From NCBI RefSeq assembly GCF_900111775.1, contig NZ_FOJJ01000001.1, forward strand, positions 1-64,000: a DNA stretch of 64,000 nucleotides, read 5' to 3'. Each line of letters starts with the position of its first letter. The stretch's first letter is position 1. The notes beneath the pieces are model-generated. The model saw nothing but the letters and a program-made list of their open reading frames with translations. It searched no databases and was not told the origin of the DNA. Origin of the DNA: Desulfuromonas acetexigens. GTDB lineage: Bacteria; Desulfobacterota; Desulfuromonadia; Desulfuromonadales; Trichloromonadaceae. The position numbers and the translations under genes were made by a program. Below, in pieces: positions 34,984 to 43,544 of the stretch.

Positions 34984-35985
34984 ATGGGGCAACGACTGGA
35001 ACACGAAGACATCCTGCAACTCTTTCGCGCTCATCCCGGGACGCTGCTGTCCGGGGAGGAGATCAGCCGAAAGCTGGGGGTCTCGCGTACCGCCGTCTGG
35101 AAAAAGATCCGTCATTTACGGTCTCTTGGCTACGCCATCGAAGCGCTCCCTTCCCGGGGCTACCGTTTGACCTCCTTGCCCGACGTTTTGCTCGCCGAGG
35201 AGGTGCGGGCCGGTCTCGATACCCGCATCATCGGTCGGGAACTGGTTTTTTTCGACGAAACCGACTCGACCAACCTGCGCGCCCGCGAGCTCGGCGATAA
35301 CGGCCATCCCGAAGGGACGGTGGTGATCGCCGACCGACAGACAGCGGGAAAAGGCCGCCTCGGCCGCTATTGGGCCTCGCCGCCGGCCGTCAATCTCTAC
35401 ACCTCGATTTTGCTTCGCCCTCCGATTCTCCCTTACGATGGTCCGCAACTCACCTTTCTCTCCGCCGTGGCCGTGGCCCGGGCGGTGGAGGAAATCGGCG
35501 GTCTCCGGCCGCTGGTCAAGTGGCCCAACGATGTGCTCCTGGGCGGCCGCAAGGTCGCCGGTCTGCTCAACGAAATGAATGCCGAAACCGAGGGGGTGCG
35601 TTATATCGTCCTTGGCATCGGCGTCAACCTGAATATGCGTCCCGAGCAATTCCCCGACGATCTCCGCTATCCGGCGACCTCCCTGGCCATTGAAACCGGC
35701 CGCGAAGTCTCCCGCCTGGCCTTCGCTCGCGCCCTCTATCGCCATCTGGACAGCCTCTACGGCGAATATCTGACCTCCGGTTTTCCCCCCGTCATTCGCG
35801 CCTGGGAAGAGATGTGCGACCTCATCGGCCGGGACGTGGAGGTCGACTGCCAAAGCCGACTGATCCGGGGGCGAGTCGAAGGGCTCGACACGGACGGCGG
35901 CCTGCTGGTTCGCGCCGAAGGTACCCTCGAAAAGATTCTCGCCGGGGATGTCCGACCCCTGGAGCGGACATCGCCCAAGGGATGA
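34984..35985 (+). CDS. birA: Biotin-protein ligase/biotin operon repressor
   Basis: 333 residues. An N-terminal winged helix (LSGEEISRKLGVSRTAVWKK), then the ligase domain with DETDSTN, the biotin/ATP loop RQTAGKGRLGRYWASP and KWPNDVLLGGRKVAGLLNEM, and a C-terminal SH3-like domain. It activates biotin to biotinyl-AMP and transfers it to carboxylase carrier proteins; the HTH form also represses transcription. No bio genes are nearby. Confidence 0.94.
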   Translation: MGQRLEHEDILQLFRAHPGTLLSGEEISRKLGVSRTAVWKKIRHLRSLGYAIEALPSRGYRLTSLPDVLLAEEVRAGLDTRIIGRELVFFDETDSTNLRARELGDNGHPEGTVVIADRQTAGKGRLGRYWASPPAVNLYTSILLRPPILPYDGPQLTFLSAVAVARAVEEIGGLRPLVKWPNDVLLGGRKVAGLLNEMNAETEGVRYIVLGIGVNLNMRPEQFPDDLRYPATSLAIETGREVSRLAFARALYRHLDSLYGEYLTSGFPPVIRAWEEMCDLIGRDVEVDCQSRLIRGRVEGLDTDGGLLVRAEGTLEKILAGDVRPLERTSPKG

Positions 35986-36027
35986 TGCCGAAAACCTCAA
36001 CCACTTAAATGGATATGCGACTACTCC

Positions 36028-36807
36028 ATGCTTCTGGTCATCGACATTGGTAACAGCAATACGGTTCTCGGTCTTTACGACGGCGAAACTCTGGTTCGTA
36101 ACTGGCGGATCACCACCGACAAGACCCGCACCACCGATGAGTACATCGTTGTCATCGAGCGCCTTTTCAGCCTTTCCGGGCTGGCCTTCGCCGAGGTCGA
36201 CGATGTCATCATCTCCTGTGTGGTGCCGTCGGTCCTCGACACCTTCGTGCAACTCTGCCAGTCCTGTTTCAACAAGCCGCCCTACGTCGTCGGTCCCGGG
36301 ATCAAGACCGGCATGCCGATTCTCTACGACAATCCCAAGGAGGTCGGCGCCGACCGCATCGTCAACGCCGTGGCGGCCTTTGAAAAATACCGTCGCGCCC
36401 TGATCGTCGTCGATTTCGGCACGGCCACCACCTTCGACTGTATCTCCGCCCGGGGGGAATACCTCGGTGGCGCCATCGCGCCGGGGGTGGCTATTTCTGC
36501 CGAAGCGCTTTTCATGCGGGCGAGCAAACTGCCCCGGGTCGATATTCGCCGGCCGCCTCAGGTCATCGCCAAGAACACCGTCAACAGCATGCAGGCCGGT
36601 ATTTTTTATGGTTATGTCGGGCTGGTCGACGGCATTGTCGTGCGCATGAACCGGGAACTGGGGGAGGCGGCGCTGGTCGTCGCGACGGGCGGTCTGGCGC
36701 CGCTGGTCGCCGGTGATTCCCAAGGCATCGACGAGGTCGAGCCGATGCTGACCCTGGAGGGATTACGGATCATCTATTGTCGCAACAAAGGAGCTAAAAC
36801 TTCTTAA
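36028..36807 (+). CDS. coaX: Type III pantothenate kinase
   Basis: 259 residues. [19 protein letters not shown] is the ATP/pantothenate P-loop-like ASKHA motif with the essential Asp, and [14 protein letters not shown] and [15 protein letters not shown] are the other signatures. It phosphorylates pantothenate in coenzyme A synthesis. birA followed by coaX is a common bacterial pairing. No strong ribosome-binding site; the spacing to birA is 42 bases. Confidence 0.94.
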   Translation: MLLVIDIGNSNTVLGLYDGETLVRNWRITTDKTRTTDEYIVVIERLFSLSGLAFAEVDDVIISCVVPSVLDTFVQLCQSCFNKPPYVVGPGIKTGMPILYDNPKEVGADRIVNAVAAFEKYRRALIVVDFGTATTFDCISARGEYLGGAIAPGVAISAEALFMRASKLPRVDIRRPPQVIAKNTVNSMQAGIFYGYVGLVDGIVVRMNRELGEAALVVATGGLAPLVAGDSQGIDEVEPMLTLEGLRIIYCRNKGAKTS

Positions 36808-36940
36808 TAAATAAGCAGAATTTGTTTGTTTGACTTTTGCGGGTCGAATAGAGATTGCCGGGGTTGGTCCCCGTATCCGTTGTTTCCTGACGTCAATCCT
36901 GTAGCTGGTTTCACCCTGAGGTGAACTGTAAGGAGGAATC

Positions 36941-39025
36941 ATGGGAAAGTATGAAACGGCCAAACTGCGTAACCTGGGAATTGTCGGGCAAGGGGATGCC
37001 GGAAAGACATCCCTGACTGAAGCGATCCTCTACAACACCGGCATGACCGATCGTCTCGGCCGGGTCGATGACGGCACTTCGACCATGGACTTCGAGCCGG
37101 AGGAGATCAAACGGCAAATCACCATCAGCTCCAGCCTCAACCATTGCGAGTGGGGCGATTGCAGCCTGCACATCGTCGACACCCCCGGCTATACCAACTT
37201 TCTTCACGATACCCGCAACTGCATGCGCATCCTCGGCGGCTCGGTCCTGGTCGTTTCCGCCGTCGATGGGGTCAAGGCCCAGACCCTGAAAATCTGGGAG
37301 TGGGCCAACGAATTCGAGGTGCCGCGCATCGTCTTCGTCAACAAGATGGATCGCGACCGCGCCGACTTTCTCAAGGCGGTTGACGATGTGCAGAAGAGTC
37401 TCGATACCCGGGCCATTGCCATCGCCATGCCCGTCGGTTCCGGCGAAGACTTCAAGGGGATCATCGACCTGATCGACATGAAAGCCCGATTCTTCAAGTT
37501 CGACGGGAAGGGGACCTATGATGAAACGGAGATCCCCGCCGAGTATCTGGAGGAAGCCCAGCGCCTGCGCTTCAGTATGGTCGAAGCGGCGGCCGAGGCC
37601 GACGACGAGTTGATGGAGAAATACCTGGAAACCGAATCCCTTGATCGCGACGAACTCCTTCGCGGCCTGCGTGAAGGCACCCTGACCAGGGTCTTCACCC
37701 CGGTTCTCTGTGGTAGCGCCACCGCCAATATCGGCGTACGCAACCTGCTCAACGCCATCGTCAACTGCCTGCCGTCCCCCATCGACAAGGGCATCCAGTA
37801 TGGTACCAATCCTAAAAACGGCGACGCCGATCAGCGCCGCCCCGATCCGAAAGAGCCTTTTTCGGCCATGGTCTTCAAGACGATCAGCGATCCCTACGCC
37901 GGCAAACTGACACTTTTCCGCATCTATTCGGGGACCCTCAAGAGCGATTCGACGGTTTATAACCCGAACAAGGACACCACCGAGCGCATCGGCCAGATCT
38001 TCGAACTGGAAGGAAAAAAACAGCATGCCCTGACCGAGGCCGAAGCCGGTGATATCGTCGCCGTCGCCAAGCTCAAGGAAACTGCCACCGGCGATACCCT
38101 CTGTGATACCGCCAAGCCCATCGTCTTTGAGAGCCCGCTGGCCCTCAAGCCCGTCATCTCCTTCGCCCTTGCGGCCAAGAGCAAGGGGGACGAAGACAAG
38201 ATCATGAGCTCGCTGCACCGGATCATGGAGGAAGACCCCACCTACAACGTACAGCGGGATGAAGAAACCAAGGAGATGATCCTCTCCGGCATGGGACAGG
38301 TCCATGTCGAGGTCGCGGTGGAAAAGCTCAAGCGCAAGTTCGGCGTCGAGGTCCTGCTCAAAGAGCCGAAAGTGCCCTATCGCGAAACCTTCAAAAAGAC
38401 CGTCAAACAGCACTATCGTCATAAAAAGCAATCGGGCGGACGCGGTCAGTTTGCCGACGTCCATATCGAAATCGCTCCCCTGCCGCGGGGCGCGGGCTAC
38501 CAGTTCATCGACAAGGTCGTCGGTGGCGTCATTCCCCGGCAGTTCATTCCGGCGGTCGATAAGGGGATTCAGGAATCGATTAAACATGGAATTCTGGCCG
38601 GTTATCCGGTGCAGGATTTCTCGGTAGCCCTCTACGACGGATCACATCACAGTGTCGACTCGTCGGAAATGGCCTTCAAAATCGCCGGATCGATGGCCTT
38701 TAAAAAAGGCATGGAGGAGGCCGGCCCGGTTCTGCTCGAACCGGTGATGCACATGGAAATCACCGTCCCCGACGATTGCGTCGGTGACGTCATCGGCGAC
38801 ATGAACTCCCGGCGCGGTAAGGTCCTCGGCGTCGAACCCCAGGGGGGGAGCCAGAACATCGCCGTGCAGGTCCCCATGGCCGAAGTCCTCAAGTATGCCC
38901 CCGAGCTGCGCTCGATGACCTCGGACCGGGGTCTTTTCACCATGGAATTTTCCCACTACGAAGAAGTGCCCGCCCACTTGACGGCCAAGATTCTGGCCGA
39001 GCACAAGAGCGCGGCGGCGGAATGA
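36941..39025 (+). CDS. Elongation factor G-like GTPase paralogue
   Basis: 694 residues with full EF-G domain order. The P-loop is GQGDAGKT (canonical EF-G has GHxDxGKT); DTPGYTNF and NKMDRD are G3 and G4. The switch I region reads EEIKRQITI instead of the usual QERGITI. Domain IV ([11 protein letters not shown]) and domain V follow. Such paralogues (FusA2-like) are known in several bacteria with weak or specialised ribosome function. AAGGAGG precedes ATG 36941. A strong terminator follows. The true fusA is presumably elsewhere. Confidence 0.88.
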   Translation: MGKYETAKLRNLGIVGQGDAGKTSLTEAILYNTGMTDRLGRVDDGTSTMDFEPEEIKRQITISSSLNHCEWGDCSLHIVDTPGYTNFLHDTRNCMRILGGSVLVVSAVDGVKAQTLKIWEWANEFEVPRIVFVNKMDRDRADFLKAVDDVQKSLDTRAIAIAMPVGSGEDFKGIIDLIDMKARFFKFDGKGTYDETEIPAEYLEEAQRLRFSMVEAAAEADDELMEKYLETESLDRDELLRGLREGTLTRVFTPVLCGSATANIGVRNLLNAIVNCLPSPIDKGIQYGTNPKNGDADQRRPDPKEPFSAMVFKTISDPYAGKLTLFRIYSGTLKSDSTVYNPNKDTTERIGQIFELEGKKQHALTEAEAGDIVAVAKLKETATGDTLCDTAKPIVFESPLALKPVISFALAAKSKGDEDKIMSSLHRIMEEDPTYNVQRDEETKEMILSGMGQVHVEVAVEKLKRKFGVEVLLKEPKVPYRETFKKTVKQHYRHKKQSGGRGQFADVHIEIAPLPRGAGYQFIDKVVGGVIPRQFIPAVDKGIQESIKHGILAGYPVQDFSVALYDGSHHSVDSSEMAFKIAGSMAFKKGMEEAGPVLLEPVMHMEITVPDDCVGDVIGDMNSRRGKVLGVEPQGGSQNIAVQVPMAEVLKYAPELRSMTSDRGLFTMEFSHYEEVPAHLTAKILAEHKSAAAE

Positions 39026-39032
39026 TAAGACG

Positions 39033-39066
39033 CCGGCGGCCCTTCCAGGGGGGCCGCCGGTTTTTT
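39033..39066 (+). terminator. Strong intrinsic terminator
   Basis: CCGGCGGCCC pairs with GGGCCGCCGG and is followed by TTTTTT. It ends the EF-G-like transcript. Confidence 0.9.
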
Positions 39067-39116
39067 GAAGAATTAGGCGCGCTTCCAGGCTAATCGAAGA
39101 AGACAGGAATAAGACG

Positions 39117-40373
39117 ATGAAGGACGATGACGACAAGGTGAAGGACGACGACAAGGATTTTACCTTCGGGCAGTTCGATGACGATTTCGATACCGATGAC
39201 GGCTGGGGCAAATTCGACGCCGAATCCGGGGGGGATTTCACTCTTGCTGAGGAGCCTTCCGACGACAGCCTCGCCGATGACGGCGAGTTGAGCAAAAAAA
39301 ACTCCCCGGTAGGGGACTCCTCCCGGTCTCTTGGGGAGGAAGAGCTTCCCCGCAGCAAGCCTTCTCGTTCCTCGTCGCGCATGATCTACTACGGGGCACT
39401 GGTGATGCTTTTGTCCGCCGTAGGCTTCTACTATTTTACCTCCAGCCCGGTGCCTCCCGATGCCCGGCTGAAGGTCGAACCCCTGCCGAGCAGGCAGACT
39501 CTGGAGATGCCGGAACGCCCCGAAGGGGGCTCGGTGAGTGCCGGCGCCGGCGCGGCGCAACAGGTCGCGGAAGGTCAGGTGGCGGTGTCGACCGAAGCCC
39601 CCCGTGGAACTCTGCAGGAAATCCCTCCGACGGTGGCGCAACCGATCGGTTCCGCCTGGACCCCGGATGCGACGGCGCCGCCAGAGGCCCCCGCACCGGT
39701 CGAGGCTCAGGCGCGTCCGACGGAAAGCGGCAAGGTCGAGCCGCCGGTTACGGGGACGGTTGCAACCGGGAAAGAGACCGTCAAGGTGGCCCCCGCTCCG
39801 GCGAAGAGTCCGAGTCCGGCGCCGGTGAAAACCGGGACGGAAAAACCCGTAGCGCCGGCGAAACCCGCGCCGGAAAAAACGGCAGTAAAAAAACCAGCTC
39901 CCGCTCCGGTGGCCACCCTGGGCGGGCCTTACCTGATCCAGGCCGGTGCCTATGGCGAAACGACTAACCGCGATCAGGCGATTGCCAAAATCAAAGCGCT
40001 GGGCTATGAGGCGCAGGTGACGCCTCTGAGCAAAACCCTGCCCATGACCCGTCTTCTGATCGGCGTTTATCCCCCCGCAACCGCACGGGCCAAGGCGCAG
40101 GAACTGGAACCCATGGTTCCCAAGAATTTCACTCTGCCCCGGGGGGATGCCCTCGCCCTTTATGCCGGTTCGTACAATGATACGAACAAGGCGCAGGCCG
40201 CGATCCAGGCCTTGGCGGCGCGGGGCGTGTCGGTGACCGAGGAACGGGCCGAAGTGAAAACCACCTTGTGGCGCGTCTCCTTCGGTGGATTTGCCGACAA
40301 GACGCAAGCGGAAAAAGTCGCCGATCAGGCTCGGGCCGCCGGCCTGGAGGCGCGGGTACTGCGCAATCCATGA
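39117..40373 (+). CDS. SPOR-domain membrane protein
   Basis: 418 residues. A very acidic cytoplasmic N-terminus (DDDDKVKDDDKDFTFG...) of ~80 residues, one transmembrane helix (MIYYGALVMLLSAVGFYYF, near 91-110), a long Pro/Ala/Lys-rich periplasmic linker (about 115-275), and C-terminal SPOR repeats (YLIQAGAYGETTNRDQAIAK and ALYAGSYNDTNKAQAAIQAL). SPOR domains bind glycan strands lacking stem peptides, usually at the division septum. It may work with the amidase at 29300. Two SPOR repeats rather than one is notable. Confidence 0.85.
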   Translation: MKDDDDKVKDDDKDFTFGQFDDDFDTDDGWGKFDAESGGDFTLAEEPSDDSLADDGELSKKNSPVGDSSRSLGEEELPRSKPSRSSSRMIYYGALVMLLSAVGFYYFTSSPVPPDARLKVEPLPSRQTLEMPERPEGGSVSAGAGAAQQVAEGQVAVSTEAPRGTLQEIPPTVAQPIGSAWTPDATAPPEAPAPVEAQARPTESGKVEPPVTGTVATGKETVKVAPAPAKSPSPAPVKTGTEKPVAPAKPAPEKTAVKKPAPAPVATLGGPYLIQAGAYGETTNRDQAIAKIKALGYEAQVTPLSKTLPMTRLLIGVYPPATARAKAQELEPMVPKNFTLPRGDALALYAGSYNDTNKAQAAIQALAARGVSVTEERAEVKTTLWRVSFGGFADKTQAEKVADQARAAGLEARVLRNP

Positions 40374-40438
40374 GGTGGGGATGAGGAAACGGCAGGGCTG
40401 GCAGCTTCCCCCAGTGATTGCAAGGATGGAGGTCAGGG

Positions 40439-41467
40439 ATGCCCCAATCCGGAACTAAGCCGAACCAGCTGATGGTTTCACCGGCAGTGGTGCGGCTGGT
40501 CAAGGAGGCTTCCCGCGAGGAGCAGTTGGCGGCGTTGCGCGGCGAGGCCGCCCTCTCCCTCAAAGATCTGCTGACGGTCTACCTCTTTCTTTTCCAGAGC
40601 GCCGACCGGATGGTCAAGGAGGCGGTCATTGCGGCCCTGTCTGCCACAGACAGCGGTGAACTGGCCGATCTCATCACCGCCGAGGGGGAATTGCACCCCA
40701 AACACCTGGAACTCATTGCCCGGGTCCGCCTGGAGGATGTCCGGGTGGTCGGCGCTCTGTTCAAATCCCCCGAAATCACCTTGCCGACCCTGATCAATAT
40801 TGCCACCCATTGCCGGGGACCGGTCTTCGCCCTCTTCGCCTCCAAGCAGCGGTTGCTGGAAAGTGCCCCTGAGCTGCGCGCGGCGCTGATCGCCAACCCT
40901 CGGGTCGACGCTGAAACCAAGGCCCATCTCGGCTTGCCAGTTTCGCCGCCGGTGCCCGAACCTGAGACGCTGCCTGATGATGACGGGGACGAAGTCGAAG
41001 TCGCCGGGACCGAGGCAGAGGACGATCAGGCCGAGGAAGATTCAGTCAATCTCTCCAAATACCAGCAATCGTTGGAAATGCCCGTCGCCGAAAAGATCAA
41101 GATGGGGCTCACCGGCGACAAGGAATGGCGCAGCATACTGATCAAGGAGGCCAACAAGCTCGTCTCCGCCGCTGTCCTGAAAAATCCCCGCATCACCGAC
41201 GGCGAAGTCCTCGCCATCGCCAAGAACAAGAGCTCGAGCGAAGAACTGATCCGGCTGATCACCCTCAACAACGAATGGCTGAAAAACTACGAAATCAAAC
41301 GGGCGCTGGTCATGCACAATCGCACGCCGCTGCCCAAAGCCCTTCGTTTCATGAGCATCCTCAGCGAAAAGGATATCAAGGCCCTGGCCAAGAGCCGGGA
41401 TGTGTCGTCGGTGCTGGTCAACAACGCCCGGCGCATCCTGCAGGCCAAGGAACAAAAAGGGAAGTAG
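40439..41467 (+). CDS. Conserved hypothetical repeat protein
   Basis: 342 residues from ATG 40439 after GGAGG (the frame is open from 40418). Two helical halves, each with short repeated helices (VVRLVKEASREEQLAALRG, and LVSAAVLKNPRITDGEVLAI then LIRLITLNNEWLKNY), resembling leucine-rich-variant or HEAT-like repeats. They are joined by a strongly acidic linker (about 180-205). No signal peptide. I do not recognise a named family; I recall similar proteins in Geobacter relatives but cannot verify that. No catalytic motif. Confidence 0.65.
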   Translation: MPQSGTKPNQLMVSPAVVRLVKEASREEQLAALRGEAALSLKDLLTVYLFLFQSADRMVKEAVIAALSATDSGELADLITAEGELHPKHLELIARVRLEDVRVVGALFKSPEITLPTLINIATHCRGPVFALFASKQRLLESAPELRAALIANPRVDAETKAHLGLPVSPPVPEPETLPDDDGDEVEVAGTEAEDDQAEEDSVNLSKYQQSLEMPVAEKIKMGLTGDKEWRSILIKEANKLVSAAVLKNPRITDGEVLAIAKNKSSSEELIRLITLNNEWLKNYEIKRALVMHNRTPLPKALRFMSILSEKDIKALAKSRDVSSVLVNNARRILQAKEQKGK

Positions 41468-41524
41468 CCCTTCGGCTGCGCTCAGGGACCACCCTTCGAC
41501 CGCACCCTGAGCGGAGTCGAAGGG
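41468..41524. repeat. Dispersed palindromic repeat
   Basis: CCCTTCGGCTGCGCTCAGGG (41468-41487) followed by CCCTTCGAC...GTCGAAGGG (41491-41524). The first part recurs at 57196-57215 with one change. A repeat of this type is common in many bacterial genomes. Confidence 0.7.
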
Positions 41525-41636
41525 AGCGCGAAATCGAGAGTAGAAGACGGGATGCTTTGGCAAAAAGTGCCCTGTCGGATGTTAACAACACAGCCGTTGG
41601 TGACTTTTTGCGACGCCATCAACCAAGGAGTCGTTC

Positions 41637-42086
41637 ATGATTGAAGGGAAAATCGTCGCGGTTTGTCTCAGCCCCGGCAAAGGGGAGCGCAAGAAGGATG
41701 TGGGGCAGGGGGAGTTGCTGGAAAACTTCGGTCTGGCCGGGGACGGTCATGGCGGTGACTGGCATCGCCAGGTCAGTTTGCTGGCCTTGGAGAGTATCGC
41801 CAAGATGCGCGCCGCTGGCCTTTCCGTCGGTCCCGGCGATTTCGCCGAAAATCTCACCACCGAGGGGATCGAACTCAACACCCTACCGATCGGCACGCGG
41901 CTGCGGGTGGGGGATGGAGCTCTGCTGGAAGTGACCCAGATCGGCAAGGAATGCCATACCCGCTGCGCCATCTATCATCAGGCCGGCGACTGCGTCATGC
42001 CGAAGGAGGGGATTTTCGCTCGGGTTCTGCAGGGTGGGCCGGTGCGCTCGGGGGATGTCCTGCGGGTTGAGGAGGCGCGGCCATGA
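41637..42086 (+). CDS. MOSC-domain protein
   Basis: 149 residues after AAGGAG. MOSC features: HGGDWHRQVSLLALESIAKM, GDFAENLTTEGIEL and the conserved cysteine in IGKECHTRCAIY. Stand-alone MOSC proteins are thought to handle sulfur for the molybdenum cofactor. The gene overlaps moaB by 4 bases, the common MOSC-MogA/MoaB arrangement, which supports a molybdenum-cofactor role. Confidence 0.88.
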   Translation: MIEGKIVAVCLSPGKGERKKDVGQGELLENFGLAGDGHGGDWHRQVSLLALESIAKMRAAGLSVGPGDFAENLTTEGIELNTLPIGTRLRVGDGALLEVTQIGKECHTRCAIYHQAGDCVMPKEGIFARVLQGGPVRSGDVLRVEEARP

Positions 42087-42574
42087 CCGATTTCGCCATC
42101 GGTGTCCTCACCCTCTCGGATAAAGGGGCGCGGGGCGCCCGGGAAGACGAGAGCGGCAAGATTTTGCGGGAGATGGTCGCCGGACTTGGCGAGGTCAAGC
42201 GCTATCAGGTGATTCCCGACGAAGAGGAACTGATCGTCTCCACCCTGGTCGACTGGGTCGACAGCGCGGGGCTCGATCTGATTCTCACCACCGGCGGCAC
42301 CGGTCTCTCCCCCCGCGACCGCACCCCCCAGGCGACAGCCCGGGTCCTCGATTACGACATCCCCGGCATGGCCGAGGCCATGCGCCAGGCGAGCCTGGCG
42401 AAAACCCCCCACGCCATGCTTTCCCGGGCGCTGGTCGGGGTACGTCGCCGCTGCCTCATCGTCAATCTCCCCGGAAGCCCCAAGGGTGTACGGGAAAATC
42501 TCGACGTGCTGTTGCCGGCTTTGCCCCACGCCCTGGCCAAGCTCAAGGGCGATCCGTCTGATTGTGCTAGGTAG
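42083..42574 (+). CDS. Molybdopterin adenylyltransferase-like protein (MoaB/MogA)
   Basis: 163 residues. It carries LTTGGTGLSPRDRTPQATA (the GGTG motif of the molybdopterin-binding fold), GMAEAMRQAS and VNLPGSPKGVRENL. MogA/MoaB proteins adenylate molybdopterin before metal insertion. Coupled to the MOSC gene by ATGA. The TAG stop is the first base of a heptamer array. Confidence 0.9.
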   Translation: MTDFAIGVLTLSDKGARGAREDESGKILREMVAGLGEVKRYQVIPDEEELIVSTLVDWVDSAGLDLILTTGGTGLSPRDRTPQATARVLDYDIPGMAEAMRQASLAKTPHAMLSRALVGVRRRCLIVNLPGSPKGVRENLDVLLPALPHALAKLKGDPSDCAR

Positions 42575-42668
42575 GGAGTGGGGAGTGGGGAGTGGGGAGT
42601 GGGGAGGAATGAGGAATGAGGAATGAGGAATGAGGAGGGTTCATCATTCATCACTCATCATTCATAAC
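42574..42668 (+). repeat. Heptamer arrays after moaB (three blocks)
   Basis: Four GGGAGTG units (42574-42601), a hybrid GGGAGGA, four ATGAGGA units (42609-42636), then four TCATCAT/TCATCAC-type units (42641-42668) that are near the complement of the previous block. The array fills the convergent gap between moaB and the ZIP gene. Confidence 0.9.
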
Positions 42669-42686
42669 TGTCCTTTGCTCCGCCGA

Positions 42687-43469
42687 TCAGTGCCCGTGGC
42701 CGAGCCAGCCGACCGCCATCGCCGTCAGAATGCCGCCGACCAGGGCGAAGCTGCCCTTAATTCCGCGCACCCGGTGGGATTCGGGAATGAGGTCAGAGGC
42801 GGCGATGTAGATGAAGGAGCCCGCCGCCAGGGCCATCATCACCCCGAGAAAATCCTCCGGCACATGGCGTAGCAGGGCGTAGGAGGCGACGGCGCCGACG
42901 GGAATGGCCAGGGCCACGCCCAGGGTGTAGAGGATGGCGCGGCTCTTGGGGTAGCCGTAATGGAGCAGGATGGAGAACATCGAGACTCCGGACGGTAGCT
43001 TGTGGGAAATAACCGCCAGGGCCGAGAGCAGACCGATCTGGGCGTCGATTTCGAAGCCGGTGCCGATGATCAGACCGTCGATCAGCGAATGCAGCCCCAT
43101 GCCGAAGAAGGCGACCAGCCCCATGGGGTGGGGATTGGCGCAGCAGTCGTCGTGGCTGTTGGGAATGTCCACATGCAGGTGCCGGGTCTGTTCGTGATCG
43201 GAATGAAAATGCAGATGGTGTTCGAGAAAATAGAAGACCACGAAGGAGACCAGCAGATAGAGGGTGGCGTGCTCGTTCAGTTCCAGGGCCTCGGGCAGGA
43301 TGTGCAGAAAGCCGATGCCGAGCAGGACCCCCGCCGAGTAGGAGATCAGGTCGTTGGAATTGCGCCGGCTCCACTCCTCCTTGAAGAGGATCAACGCCAT
43401 GCCGAGCAATGTGGCCAGGGCGGCGAGAAGGGAAAAAAGAATCACACTGGTCCAGTGGTTTGCCATCAT
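42687..43469 (-). CDS. ZIP-family metal transporter
   Basis: 260 residues from ATG 43469 after GGGAG; the frame continues upstream into the IS but that part is not coding. Eight membrane helices with a His-rich loop (HHLHFHSDHEQTRHLHVD) between TM3 and TM4. TM4 carries GLHSLIDGLIIGTG and TM5 VISHKLPSG. In ZIPs TM5 usually reads HKxPEG; here the Glu is Ser, which may alter the binuclear metal site. Probably zinc or another divalent metal. Confidence 0.85.
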   Translation of the reverse strand: MMANHWTSVILFSLLAALATLLGMALILFKEEWSRRNSNDLISYSAGVLLGIGFLHILPEALELNEHATLYLLVSFVVFYFLEHHLHFHSDHEQTRHLHVDIPNSHDDCCANPHPMGLVAFFGMGLHSLIDGLIIGTGFEIDAQIGLLSALAVISHKLPSGVSMFSILLHYGYPKSRAILYTLGVALAIPVGAVASYALLRHVPEDFLGVMMALAAGSFIYIAASDLIPESHRVRGIKGSFALVGGILTAMAVGWLGHGH

Positions 43470-43497
43470 TTTAAGATCTCCCGTGGAAAAGGCGGTC

Positions 43498-43526
43498 ACT
43501 ATAGTCAATATCGGACGGTAAGACAA
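43498..43526 (-). promoter_or_regulatory. Sigma-70 promoter of the ZIP gene, abutting an IS
   Basis: On the minus strand TTGTCT (43526-43521), a 17-base spacer, and TATAGT (43503-43498), leaving a ~29-base leader to the ATG with a good ribosome-binding site. The target duplication of the IS begins right next to the -35 box. Confidence 0.6.
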
Positions 43527-43544
43527 GGCCGGAAACCGTCCTCT
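43526..43544. repeat. Target-site duplication, left copy
   Basis: AGGCCGGAAACCGTCCTCT, identical to 44852-44870. The terminal bases are ambiguous with the IS ends; the unambiguous core is 17 bases. Confidence 0.85.
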
